Shown: positions 1 to 7,195, counted from the first letter of the stretch. The stretch is DNA of 9,946 bases from Spirochaetaceae bacterium (GCA_016649775.1 JAENWY010000062.1:1-9946); one strand, 5' to 3'. Notes: generated by a model from the sequence alone, not told the origin. Made by a program: numbers and translations.

Positions 1-335
1 ATGCAAAAAAATAGCCCCATACAGGGCTTTATTTGAAAAAAGTAAAATTCTGAGGCTTTATTTTATGATAAATTCATGATTTGGTCAGAATATTATGATT
101 TTAGGACTGATCCTATAGTCCGAAAAATTGGGAAACTTGTAATTAAATGCTTCGTTTATCTATTAAGTATATTGTACAGTCTAGAGTCAACTCTAAGTCA
201 ACCCTTTATTTTAATATATTAGATAACAATCAAATTCTTTTCTTTATCAAAATTTTTTAATATTAAATTTAATTGTATTGTATGTTTATTTTTCTTCATG
301 TTAATTCTTTATTAAAAAATTAATTATAAAGTGAC
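1..335. other. Gene-free AT-rich stretch left of the sulfatase operon
   Basis: No open frame with a plausible ribosome binding site is visible on either strand. The stretch holds the terminator-like hairpin at 5-28. It also holds a small stem GGACT (104-108) / AGTCC (117-121), which competes with TAGGA (102-106) / TCCTA (111-115). A near-palindrome TAGAGT-ca-ACTCTA lies at 182-195. Finally there is a direct repeat AGTCAAC (185-191 and 196-202) with an 11-bp period. See the finding on a possible small transcription unit. Confidence 0.6.
5..28 (-). terminator. Rho-independent terminator-like hairpin, leftward
   Basis: Read on the minus strand, AGCCC (28-24), a six-base loop (23-18) and GGGCT (17-13) form a GC-rich five-pair stem. 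One A and then seven Ts (11-5) follow. On the plus strand the same stem is followed only by TTATTT, so leftward termination is favoured, although a bidirectional role for a gene left of the window is possible. It is not the primary terminator of the sulfatase operon, which has its own at 336-360. Confidence 0.55.
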
Positions 336-360
336 AAAAAAAGTCCCTTAAAAAGGAACT
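336..360 (-). terminator. Operon terminator downstream of the sulfatase gene
   Basis: On the minus strand AGTTCCTT (360-353), a TTT loop (352-350) and AAGGGACT (349-342) form an eight-pair stem with a single T-G wobble. A run of seven Ts (342-336) follows, the first of them being the last base of the stem. It lies about 30 nt beyond the sulfatase stop codon and faces the right way to end the transporter-sulfatase transcript. This is a textbook intrinsic terminator. Confidence 0.9.
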
Positions 361-389
361 CTTAATTAAAATAATAGATTAAATAAATA

Positions 390-1892
390 TTAATTTCTAG
401 TTTTTTCACCAGGTAGAGAAGAAATAGGATCCCAGTCTTCATCTTCCCAAACTATACCAGGCCCATAAGGAGCAAGAGAAACCATTATATAAGGACAAGT
501 AAAAGAATCACCAGTTTGTCGAGCAAACTTCCATAGTTTTTTACACATATCTTTTACTACATCCTCATGATCTTCATTAATAATATTATTCATTTCATTG
601 GGATCATTTTCTCTATCATATAGTTCATCATAGTCAAAGGTGTTTAAAACATATTTCCATTTTTTATTCCAAACAGCTCTTTGAATTCCATAAATCTCAT
701 TACCGTTGGTTTGTGTAAAGATTTCTGTTCTCCAATACTCAGGTTGCTCACCTTTTAATAATGGTACTAAAGAATCACCTTGAGTTTTAAAGTCTTGTTT
801 AATATTAGCAAGTTCTAAAATAGTAGGAGCAAAATCAACAATAGATACTAGGGAATCACAAGAGCTATTCTTTTGTAGTCCAGGACCAGCAACTAATACC
901 GGGATTCTATATGCTTCTTCAAAACAAGGAAGACCTTTAGCCCATAATCTATGATTGGCTAAATAATCACCATGATCTGTTAAATACATTACATAAGTAT
1001 CATCGAATAGACCTTTTTCTTCTAAAGTATCTACAATCTGTCCAAATAGAGAGTCTTCATAAGAAATAAAAGCTAAGTATCTTTTAATACTTTCTTTCTG
1101 TTCTTGCTCTGTTAATTTGAAACAATCACGCGTTCTTCTATAGAGAGCTGGTTTATCAATCATATCATCAGCAAAACTCTCTGGGAGTTCAATCTTTACA
1201 TCTTTATATAAGTCTAAAAATCTTTGTGGAGGGAAATATGGATCATGAGGACCAGTTGTACCAACATAATAAAAGAAAGGTTCATCTAATTCTCTATTTT
1301 TTATATCCTTACATACAAGATTTACAGTATCACTATCGCCAAAAGGATTTTCTTCAACACCAAATTGTTTATATTTTGGATATCCTTCTCTAATTATTTC
1401 TCCAAAATCTTTCGTATCATCCAATTTTATTTTAGTTTTATCATCATAGACCTCATCCCAATCGTGGAAATAAGGTTTATTTAATGGCTCCATTCTTCCA
1501 TAGTTAGATACATATTCTCTCAAGACTTTATCAAAACCTCTATCAAGAGGACCTTCATTAGAACTAACATGCCACTTTCCAGCAAATATTGTAGAATAGC
1601 CTGCTTCTTTTAATGACTGAGGAAATAGTTTAATACCATCAAAAAGTCCTCTTGATAATGTATTATCTACCTCAACATTATTCCAAACATTGTGTTGGGA
1701 AGGATATAATCCAGAAAAGAACCCTGCTCGAGATGGACAACAATGAGGAGAGGTAGTATAAGCATTATCAAATCTAACAGCTCTCTTTCTAAATTTATCA
1801 ATATTAGGGGTAATAGCCGCAGATCTATCGTAAATAGTTTCTGCGTTTTGTTGATCTGTCATAAAAACAAGAATGTTTTTCTTTTTTTTCAT
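390..1892 (-). CDS. Type I (formylglycine) sulfatase, cytoplasmic
   Basis: This 500-residue protein of the alkaline phosphatase/sulfatase superfamily should hydrolyse a sulfate ester to alcohol plus sulfate. The motif C51-C-P-S-R55 makes C51 the residue expected to be oxidised to formylglycine. Other active-site motifs are all present: D13-Q14 in MTDQQ, K106 and H108 in GKWH, H216 in GPHDPY, D306-H307 in TDHGD, and K319 in WAKG. There is no signal peptide, so the enzyme should act in the cytoplasm on an imported substrate. The ATG is preceded by AAGGT at a spacing of 4-5 nt, overlapping the stop of the upstream ATPase gene (7-nt gap). It is the last gene before the terminator. Arylsulfatase, choline-sulfatase and sugar-sulfatase specificities cannot be told apart by eye. 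No maturase gene lies in the window, so the activating enzyme must be encoded elsewhere. Confidence 0.93.
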   Translation of the reverse strand: MKKKKNILVFMTDQQNAETIYDRSAAITPNIDKFRKRAVRFDNAYTTSPHCCPSRAGFFSGLYPSQHNVWNNVEVDNTLSRGLFDGIKLFPQSLKEAGYSTIFAGKWHVSSNEGPLDRGFDKVLREYVSNYGRMEPLNKPYFHDWDEVYDDKTKIKLDDTKDFGEIIREGYPKYKQFGVEENPFGDSDTVNLVCKDIKNRELDEPFFYYVGTTGPHDPYFPPQRFLDLYKDVKIELPESFADDMIDKPALYRRTRDCFKLTEQEQKESIKRYLAFISYEDSLFGQIVDTLEEKGLFDDTYVMYLTDHGDYLANHRLWAKGLPCFEEAYRIPVLVAGPGLQKNSSCDSLVSIVDFAPTILELANIKQDFKTQGDSLVPLLKGEQPEYWRTEIFTQTNGNEIYGIQRAVWNKKWKYVLNTFDYDELYDRENDPNEMNNIINEDHEDVVKDMCKKLWKFARQTGDSFTCPYIMVSLAPYGPGIVWEDEDWDPISSLPGEKTRN

Positions 1893-1899
1893 TTTTACC

Positions 1900-2646
1900 T
1901 TACCACCAACGTATTAATTCTGTTACTTCATTTCTAATTTTGACAAAATCAGGAGAAGCAACATCTCTTGGACGAGCTATATCACAATCAAGGATTTGTT
2001 TAACTTTAGTTGGTTTATTTGTTAATACCATGATTCTTTGTCCTAAATAGACAGCCTCTTCAACATTATGAGTAATAAAGATAACTGTAGTCCCTGTTTT
2101 TTTCCATAAATTAATGAGTTCATCTTCCAATTTAAATCTTAAATCTAAATCTAATTGACCATAGGGCTCATCCATTAATAATAGTTCAGGATAAGTTGCA
2201 AAAGCTCTAGCAATAACAGTTCTTTGCAACATACTAATTGATAGTTGATTTGGATAATAATCTCTATAATCCTGCAATCCAACTATATTTATCATTTCTT
2301 CAACTCTTTCTTGAATTAGTTTTTCAGGTTCTCTTTTTATTTCTAGCCCCATCCTGATATTTTGTTCTACTGTTAACCAACCATATGCTGAATTTTCTTG
2401 CATAATATAGGAAATATTGTTTTTCTTACAATCAATTGGATTTCCATCAACTAATATTTCCCCAGCTGTTACACTATATAATTTAGTAAGACAGTTTAGA
2501 AAAGTTGTTTTACCACATCCTGTGGGACCAACAATACACAGAAATTCACCATCCATTACATTGAAGGAGATATCATCTAGAACTTTTAAATCTCCAAAAC
2601 ATTTGGTTAAATCTTTAGCTTCTACTTTAACTTTAGTATCTTTCAT
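1900..2646 (-). CDS. ABC transporter ATPase, NitT/TauT type, degenerate signature (NBD-B)
   Basis: This 248-residue nucleotide-binding subunit of a nitrate/sulfonate/taurine-type importer should drive uptake from the cytoplasmic face. Walker A is G40-PTGCGKTT (canonical), the Q-loop is at Q83, Walker B is LLLMDE at 155-160, and the H-switch is H193. The ABC signature, which should read LSGGQ or LSGGM, is L135-SIS-M139, so both glycines are lost. This needs several base changes, so it is not a single read error. The D-loop is also off consensus (GQLD). The protein ends in Trp-Trp. The gene starts 8 nt after the preceding ATPase gene, with an AGGAGA site about 11 nt before the ATG. The partner at 2655-3413 carries complementary defects, so the two probably work as an obligate heterodimer. 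Confidence 0.93.
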   Translation of the reverse strand: MKDTKVKVEAKDLTKCFGDLKVLDDISFNVMDGEFLCIVGPTGCGKTTFLNCLTKLYSVTAGEILVDGNPIDCKKNNISYIMQENSAYGWLTVEQNIRMGLEIKREPEKLIQERVEEMINIVGLQDYRDYYPNQLSISMLQRTVIARAFATYPELLLMDEPYGQLDLDLRFKLEDELINLWKKTGTTVIFITHNVEEAVYLGQRIMVLTNKPTKVKQILDCDIARPRDVASPDFVKIRNEVTELIRWW

Positions 2647-2654
2647 ATATATTT

Positions 2655-3413
2655 CTATCTCCTACGATTAACCATAGCACTGATTTCTTTTCTTAATTGA
2701 AGGAATTTCTGATCAGTTCTTTCACGAGGATGAGGCATATCAATTATAACCTCTTCCATAACTGTAGAAGGACAATCAGTCATAACTATTATTCTATCTG
2801 CCACATATAATGCTTCTTCAATATTATTTGTAATAAATACTACTGTTCTTTTTTCAGTATTACTAATTCTTAATAATTCATCTTGCATTAAATATCTAGT
2901 TTGAGCATCTAGTGCGCCAAAAGGCTCATCCATCAACATTACATCAGGTTTAGTACAATAAGCTCTTGCAATACCAACTCTTTGTTTCATACCACCAGAG
3001 AGTTTAACAGGATAACTTTGTTCAAAACCATTTAAGCCAACTAAATCCAAATATTTCATAGCCTCTTTAGCTCTTTCAGCTTTGTCAAAATTTCTTATCT
3101 TCATGCTATATTCAACATTTTGATAGGCTGTTAACCAAGGAAATAGCATAATATTCTGAAATACTACAGCTCTATCTGGACCTGGAGCAGTTACTTCTTT
3201 ACAATTAATTTTAACATCACCTGTTGTAGGCTTTTCTAAGCCTGCAATTATATTTAATAGAGTTGTTTTACCACATTGACCTGGCCCGAAAACTACTACC
3301 ATTTCATTTTCTTCAACACTAAAGGTCACATTAGTTAAAACTTCTTTTGAATTAGTTGCATCATCATTTGTGAAAGTTTTCGAAATATTGTTTATTTCTA
3401 ATATTTTAGACAT
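2655..3413 (-). CDS. ABC transporter ATPase, NitT/TauT type, altered Walker A and H-switch (NBD-A)
   Basis: This 252-residue nucleotide-binding subunit is the partner of the ATPase at 1900-2646. The signature LSGGM (138-142), Q-loop Q86, Walker B VMLMDE (158-163) and D-loop ALD (167-169) are canonical. Walker A reads G43-PGQCGKTT, with glutamine Q46 in place of the fourth-position glycine of GxxGxGK[ST]. The H-switch histidine is replaced by asparagine N196 (ITNN, where the partner has ITHN); I checked both in the codons (CAA and AAT). The catalytic Walker B glutamate E163 is kept. The ATG lies 1 nt after the stop of the upstream permease gene, with AGAGG inside that gene's end as ribosome binding site. 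It is clearly of the SsuB/TauB-like family, but the substrate cannot be read from an ATPase. Confidence 0.93.
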   Translation of the reverse strand: MSKILEINNISKTFTNDDATNSKEVLTNVTFSVEENEMVVVFGPGQCGKTTLLNIIAGLEKPTTGDVKINCKEVTAPGPDRAVVFQNIMLFPWLTAYQNVEYSMKIRNFDKAERAKEAMKYLDLVGLNGFEQSYPVKLSGGMKQRVGIARAYCTKPDVMLMDEPFGALDAQTRYLMQDELLRISNTEKRTVVFITNNIEEALYVADRIIVMTDCPSTVMEEVIIDMPHPRERTDQKFLQLRKEISAMVNRRR

Positions 3414-3414
3414 T

Positions 3415-4203
3415 TTATTTACCTCTTACATTCCATGCACATAATTTAGCTTCTAATCCTCTCATCAATAGAGCAAGAGTTAATCCAATTAAACCAATAA
3501 TTATAATTCCAGCAAATACTTGAGTCATATTCATAGCAGTTTGTCCCATTAATATTATCCAACCAACACCTTTACTAGATCTTACCATTTCCGCAGCAAT
3601 TACTGTTGCCCAGGCAGCACCTAAGCCAACTTGTAAGCCATTAAATATTTGTGGTACAGCACAAGGGAGTACAATATTCCAAAACATCTTTCTCTCGCTT
3701 GTTCCAAGCATACGTGCTACACCTAGATAATCTCTATCAACATCTTTAACACCATCAATAACGTTAGTCATAACAATTAACATAGTAGAGATAAAGATAA
3801 TGAAATATTTACTTTGTTCACCAATACCAAACCATAGAATTGCAAGAGGAATCCAAGCAATAGATGGAATAGATCTTAGTACCATATAAAATGGTTTAAT
3901 AATTGCAGAGCCAAGTTTAGACCAACCGGTTAAGAAACCTAAAACGATACCAACTATACAAGCTAGTACATAACCAGTTATTACACGAGTCATACTCCAA
4001 TAAATATGTCCCCAAATATTAACTTTACCAATTTTATTAGAATTACTCCAAAAAATATATTTGATAACATCGATTGGATTTGGTAAAAGTCCTTTCATAG
4101 AAGGTTTTTGTGAACCAATATACCAAATTACGAATACAAGGAAGATGCTCAATACACCCCAAAAGATTTTACTAAAATTAATTTTTTTTATTTTTATAGC
4201 CAT
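3415..4203 (-). CDS. ABC transporter permease, NitT/TauT type (second permease)
   Basis: This 262-residue inner-membrane permease is of the binding-protein-dependent transport family (SsuC/TauC-like). The basic N-terminus leads into a first hydrophobic segment near residues 13-30, with further segments near 72-92, 113-127, 132-149, 198-215 and 229-247. The EAA loop that docks on the ATPase lies at about 161-198, with the G-x-S, LP, P and G-x-x-x-G-x-A-W pattern (ARMLGTS, VLPCAVP, GLGAAW). Its ATG overlaps the preceding permease stop by one base (TAATG), which favours translational coupling and near-equal output. It differs clearly from the first permease, so the membrane channel is predicted to be a heterodimer. 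Length is normal for the family. Confidence 0.92.
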   Translation of the reverse strand: MAIKIKKINFSKIFWGVLSIFLVFVIWYIGSQKPSMKGLLPNPIDVIKYIFWSNSNKIGKVNIWGHIYWSMTRVITGYVLACIVGIVLGFLTGWSKLGSAIIKPFYMVLRSIPSIAWIPLAILWFGIGEQSKYFIIFISTMLIVMTNVIDGVKDVDRDYLGVARMLGTSERKMFWNIVLPCAVPQIFNGLQVGLGAAWATVIAAEMVRSSKGVGWIILMGQTAMNMTQVFAGIIIIGLIGLTLALLMRGLEAKLCAWNVRGK

Positions 4204-4988
4204 TATCTTCTTCCCTTTACAAATTTCTTCTCAATTAATTCTATAATCCAAGTTAGGAAGGCTCCAATAAGACCTATTGTTAACATACCAACGATTACTA
4301 AATCTGCTCTACCAAAGTTTCTTGCTACCATGATCATATAACCAAGACCACTTTGTGCTGCAAGTAATTCAGCTGCAATAATACCGAGCCAAGCCATTCC
4401 TAGAGATACTTTTAATCCAGTAAAAATATAGGGAAGAGCTGATGGAAGAGCTACTCTTTTTAATACTTCCCAGCGGGAAGCGCCAAATATTTGAGCAACC
4501 CAGATTTTAACTTCATCAGTTTGTTTAATACCTGAATATACATTTACAACAATACCTACAAATACACTTATGAAAATGATCATTGCCTTAGCTTTTAAAT
4601 CAATACCAAGCCAAACTGTAATAACAGGAATCCAAGCTAAACCGGGAATACAACGCAAGAAATCAAATACAGGTCTAACCAAATAATCAATAGGTTTATA
4701 CCATGCCATTAATATTCCGACAGGTAGTCCAACACCTACTCCAATAATATAACCTGTAACAACAACTATCATACTAGCTGCTATATGGCCACCTAATGTA
4801 TTTCCACCAGGAGCAGTATTTGTCAATTTATAGATAAATGTTTTAACAATGTCTACTGGACCTGGTAACATGCCATTTCTAAAGACCTTAAATACATCTG
4901 ATAACAAATACCATATAAAAATAACAACCATTATATTAACAACCATTATTACAGTGTATTTATTTTTATTTACTTTTATTTTTTTCAT
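4203..4988 (-). CDS. ABC transporter permease, NitT/TauT type (first permease)
   Basis: This 261-residue inner-membrane permease is related to, but distinct from, the one encoded just downstream. A lysine-rich N-terminus precedes a first membrane segment at about 12-30. Later hydrophobic stretches lie near 70-96, 114-128, 134-151, 198-216 and 230-250. The EAA loop at about 165-200 contains FGASRWE, ALPSALP and SLGMAW, the pattern that contacts the ATPase Q-loop. The start is supported by GGAG about 5 nt upstream, directly after a hairpin in the 62-nt gap behind the binding-protein gene. The next permease overlaps its stop by one base. The family (nitrate, sulfonate, taurine, and some sulfate-ester and pyrimidine-precursor importers) is clear; the substrate is not. 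Confidence 0.92.
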   Translation of the reverse strand: MKKIKVNKNKYTVIMVVNIMVVIFIWYLLSDVFKVFRNGMLPGPVDIVKTFIYKLTNTAPGGNTLGGHIAASMIVVVTGYIIGVGVGLPVGILMAWYKPIDYLVRPVFDFLRCIPGLAWIPVITVWLGIDLKAKAMIIFISVFVGIVVNVYSGIKQTDEVKIWVAQIFGASRWEVLKRVALPSALPYIFTGLKVSLGMAWLGIIAAELLAAQSGLGYMIMVARNFGRADLVIVGMLTIGLIGAFLTWIIELIEKKFVKGRR

Positions 4989-4997
4989 AATATCTCC

Positions 4998-5038
4998 AAC
5001 TTATAACCGCTACATTTTAATCTGTAGCGGAATAAGTT
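4998..5038 (-). promoter_or_regulatory. Intercistronic stem-loop between binding-protein and permease genes
   Basis: CCGCTACA (5007-5014) and TGTAGCGG (5023-5030) form a perfect eight-pair stem with an eight-base loop. An outer stem AACTTAT (4998-5004) / ATAAGTT (5032-5038) adds seven pairs across a small 2:1 bulge. No T-run follows on the minus strand, so it is not a standard terminator. It starts 12 nt after the binding-protein stop and ends against the GGAG site of the permease. By analogy with malE-malF-type operons it probably protects the upstream mRNA from 3' decay, or tunes permease translation, so that more binding protein is made than membrane subunits. The structure is seen directly; the role is inferred. 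Confidence 0.75.
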
Positions 5039-5050
5039 TACATCTCTTTG

Positions 5051-6112
5051 TTATTTACTTAGTGCTGCTTTAACAACATCAGATTTGATGTTAGTCTTTA
5101 ATGTATCAATAACACTCTTATCCATTGAACCATTGTCTACATAGAATTGGATTAAACCTTTCATCCATTCTCCTGTGTTGTTAGTTAATGCAGTTGTGCT
5201 ATCTGTGTATGTGTTGAAATCACATTCTTGTTGGATTCCATTGTCATCAAAGTCAGTTCTACCTACTTCACCGTAGAATTTTTTTACTTTAGCAAATTCA
5301 TATGCAGGATCGGCATTTAATTTATCACATGCTTCATACCAAGCTTTCATGAAGTTAACAGTTAAATCATAATGATTTGTATAGAAATCATCTGAAACTA
5401 ACATAGCATCTTGTTGACTCTTATTTTGTTGAGTAAGACCACCTACTCTAACATAACCTTGTTTAACAAGTTTCATAGCAGCTGAAGGAGAACCAAGACA
5501 AGCTAAATCACCATTACCAGCTACAAAAGCTGTGTAGATTTGAGCTGTTTCCATATGGATGAAATTAATATCATCCATTCCTAGACCAAAATCAGATAAA
5601 TAATCTAAACCCATGTAGTGTGAAATATTACCAATTGTACCTAACATTGTTTTATCTTCTAATGTAGCAACTGATCCAAGAAGATCAGGATAGTTAGCAA
5701 GTGTGTTTCCAGCTTTTACGATATCACTATCGGGACGAGCTAAAATCCAAGCACCATCCATTTTTGTTTCTACATCCGCTATTAATTTTGCATTGTAACG
5801 AGGAATAGCAACCATACCACCAGCACCAATTGGACCAATATCCCAGTCACCAGCACCAAGAGCTTCAGCCATTGGACCACCTGAAGGGAAATCAATAATA
5901 TCCATAGCAAAACCATACTTGTTGTCTAATCCCTCATCTTTAATTACCTGTAGTGGTACACTTAGATAATACGCCATGGCACCAATTCTAATTTCTGGAT
6001 TACCATTTTCACCCACTTTAAGTTTTGTTTCTTTAGAACCTTGTGCGAATACACTACCTACTGTAAGCGTAGCAATCAATAAAGTTGTCATAACTTTTTT
6101 CATTTTGTTCAT
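5051..6112 (-). CDS. Periplasmic substrate-binding protein, NitT/TauT (type 2) family
   Basis: This 353-residue binding protein captures the substrate in the periplasm and delivers it to the heteromeric permease. Residues 1-23 are a Sec signal (lysines at 3, 5 and 6, hydrophobic core about 8-20, cleavage after V-F-A at 23). Position 24 is Gln and not Cys, so it should be soluble and not a lipoprotein. The mature part has the two-lobed pattern of the family: an N-terminal strand at about 40-47 (EIRIGAMA), a glycine-rich segment at 86-99 containing GDWDIGPIGAGG, and a hinge region with AFVAGNGDLACLG at 195-207. The start has GGAGG at 6 nt spacing. It is the first gene after the repressor and has its own operator and promoter. 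Aliphatic sulfonates, sulfate esters and taurine-like compounds are all possible ligands, and the downstream sulfatase favours a sulfate ester. Confidence 0.9.
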   Translation of the reverse strand: MNKMKKVMTTLLIATLTVGSVFAQGSKETKLKVGENGNPEIRIGAMAYYLSVPLQVIKDEGLDNKYGFAMDIIDFPSGGPMAEALGAGDWDIGPIGAGGMVAIPRYNAKLIADVETKMDGAWILARPDSDIVKAGNTLANYPDLLGSVATLEDKTMLGTIGNISHYMGLDYLSDFGLGMDDINFIHMETAQIYTAFVAGNGDLACLGSPSAAMKLVKQGYVRVGGLTQQNKSQQDAMLVSDDFYTNHYDLTVNFMKAWYEACDKLNADPAYEFAKVKKFYGEVGRTDFDDNGIQQECDFNTYTDSTTALTNNTGEWMKGLIQFYVDNGSMDKSVIDTLKTNIKSDVVKAALSK

Positions 6113-6118
6113 AATTAA

Positions 6119-6123
6119 CCTCC
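6119..6123 (-). promoter_or_regulatory. Strong ribosome binding site of the binding-protein gene
   Basis: GGAGG lies 6 nt before the ATG at 6112. The in-frame ATG three codons later would sit about 15 nt away, so this site decides for the upstream start. Confidence 0.8.
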
Positions 6124-6141
6124 GTTTGTTAATTGAAATAC

Positions 6142-6163
6142 AATATTTACACGTGTCAATATT
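6142..6163. promoter_or_regulatory. Operator O1 of the LacI-family repressor, at the transporter promoter
   Basis: This 22-bp palindrome, centred between 6152 and 6153, matches itself in 10 of 11 half-site pairs; its core is TTTACACGTGTCAA (6146-6159). The central CG and the length are typical of LacI-family operators. The same 14-bp core recurs with one or two changes at 7227-7240 and 7325-7338. It lies in the 68-nt gap between the repressor gene and the binding-protein gene and overlaps both candidate promoters, so binding should block transcription of the operon. Confidence 0.82.
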
Positions 6164-6191
6164 TTATAATAATAAATATTTCACTTTGTAA
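6163..6191 (-). promoter_or_regulatory. Candidate promoter of the transporter-sulfatase operon
   Basis: On the minus strand TTACAA (6191-6186, inside the end of the repressor gene), a 17-nt spacer and TATAAA (6168-6163) would put the start of transcription near 6156, inside operator O1, with a leader of about 44 nt. The -35 match is weak (3 of 6) and the -10 is good (5 of 6). A rival reading uses a perfect TTGACA inside O1 (6159-6154), a 16-nt spacer and a poor -10 TTCAAT (6137-6132), but it leaves almost no leader before the ribosome binding site. Either way the operator covers the promoter. Confidence 0.45.
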
Positions 6192-7188
6192 TTTCCATAT
6201 AAAAATGTTTTATTTTTTTTGAAGATCTTCTAATAATCAGTTTAGGTTTTATAATTACATCCTCAACTGTTTCTTTTTTGGTTTTTGAAAGAAGCATATC
6301 AACGGCTATCTTACCTATTTCATCACTGTTAATATCAACACTAGTAATAGGCGGATTAGAATATTGAGAAATACTTGAATTATCAAATCCAATTATCTTT
6401 ATATCTTCAGGTACTGATAAATTTAATTTTTCGGCAGCTTTTAATACACCTAACGCTACACCATCATTGGTACAAACAACAGAATCAATGCTAGGGTCTT
6501 CTTTAAAAGCCTCTAGAAATGAGTTATAGCCATCAGCAGTTGCAGAGATATTGTGCAAAACAGAATGTTTAATATCTTTGCTAGCCTTTATAAATGCAGT
6601 AGTTTTTGAATCAATTTTCCCAATATTAAGACTTGAACAACTGGCTATATAACAAATATTTTTAGCACCCTCTTCTTTTAAATGTTCTACTATCTCTTCC
6701 ATTATTGAAGCAAATAAAACCTTTATCTGAGAAACGCTTTCATCAAGATCTGGCCAATCGATATCACGTAATAGTACAACAGGAATATCTCTTTTTGCTA
6801 TATTATTTATCTGGTTTACATTCATATGGTTGTTTGAAGCAAATACTCCGCTAACTTGGAATGAAACCATTTTTTTAATATGTTCTTCATTATCGACTAC
6901 AGGTGAAAATAATACCGTATAATCTTTTTCAGTTGCTACCTTTGTAGCTCTATGTACAAGCTGAGAATAAAATGGGTTTCTAATATCATTACAAAAGAAT
7001 ACAAATTGTTTTGAATCCTTTATTCTTAGAGATCTTGCAATTGCATTTGGAGTGTAATTTAATTTGTCAACGGCAAATTGTATTTTCTCGCCAGCTTCTT
7101 TAGATACATAACCATTTTGATTAATATAATAAGAAACACTAGCTGGTGATACACCGGCAAGTTCTGCAACATCTTTTCTTGAAGCCAT
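6181..7188 (-). CDS. LacI-family transcriptional repressor
   Basis: This 335-residue regulator probably controls the transporter-sulfatase operon and itself. The N-terminal helix-turn-helix (about 4-23: KDVAELAGVS, then SVSYYIN) and the hinge region YTPNAIARSL (45-54) are classic for the family. Residues from about 61 on form the periplasmic-binding-protein-like effector domain, with NPFYSQL at 71-77, CTNDGVALG at 239-247 and GFDNS at 267-271. The frame extends one codon upstream to a TTG at 7191, but GGGAG lies only 4 nt from that and 7 nt from the ATG at 7188, so the ATG is preferred. Palindromes matching one consensus lie 35 and 137 nt upstream of the start and just after the gene. The effector is unknown. 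Family members usually sense sugars or nucleosides, which hints that the transported compound could be a sulfated sugar; this is inference only. Confidence 0.92.
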   Translation of the reverse strand: MASRKDVAELAGVSPASVSYYINQNGYVSKEAGEKIQFAVDKLNYTPNAIARSLRIKDSKQFVFFCNDIRNPFYSQLVHRATKVATEKDYTVLFSPVVDNEEHIKKMVSFQVSGVFASNNHMNVNQINNIAKRDIPVVLLRDIDWPDLDESVSQIKVLFASIMEEIVEHLKEEGAKNICYIASCSSLNIGKIDSKTTAFIKASKDIKHSVLHNISATADGYNSFLEAFKEDPSIDSVVCTNDGVALGVLKAAEKLNLSVPEDIKIIGFDNSSISQYSNPPITSVDINSDEIGKIAVDMLLSKTKKETVEDVIIKPKLIIRRSSKKIKHFYMEITK

Positions 7189-7195
7189 CAATAAT

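Noticed and set aside
1743..1937. Open frame of 64 codons on the plus strand, antisense to the sulfatase start
   Set aside because: It lies opposite strongly supported genes, has no ribosome binding site and no recognisable family pattern. The other plus-strand frames at 2417-2671, 4061-4246, 4849-5073, 5976-6191 and 8487-8738 fail for the same reasons.
2225..2260. Broken ABC signature LSISM as a possible sequencing error or pseudogene
   Set aside because: Several base changes would be needed to restore LSGGM, the frame is intact, and all other motifs of this ATPase are preserved.
7189..7191. TTG as start of the repressor gene
   Set aside because: The ribosome binding site GGGAG is only 4 nt from the TTG but 7 nt from the adjacent ATG at 7188, and family members usually begin close to the helix-turn-helix, as the ATG gives.
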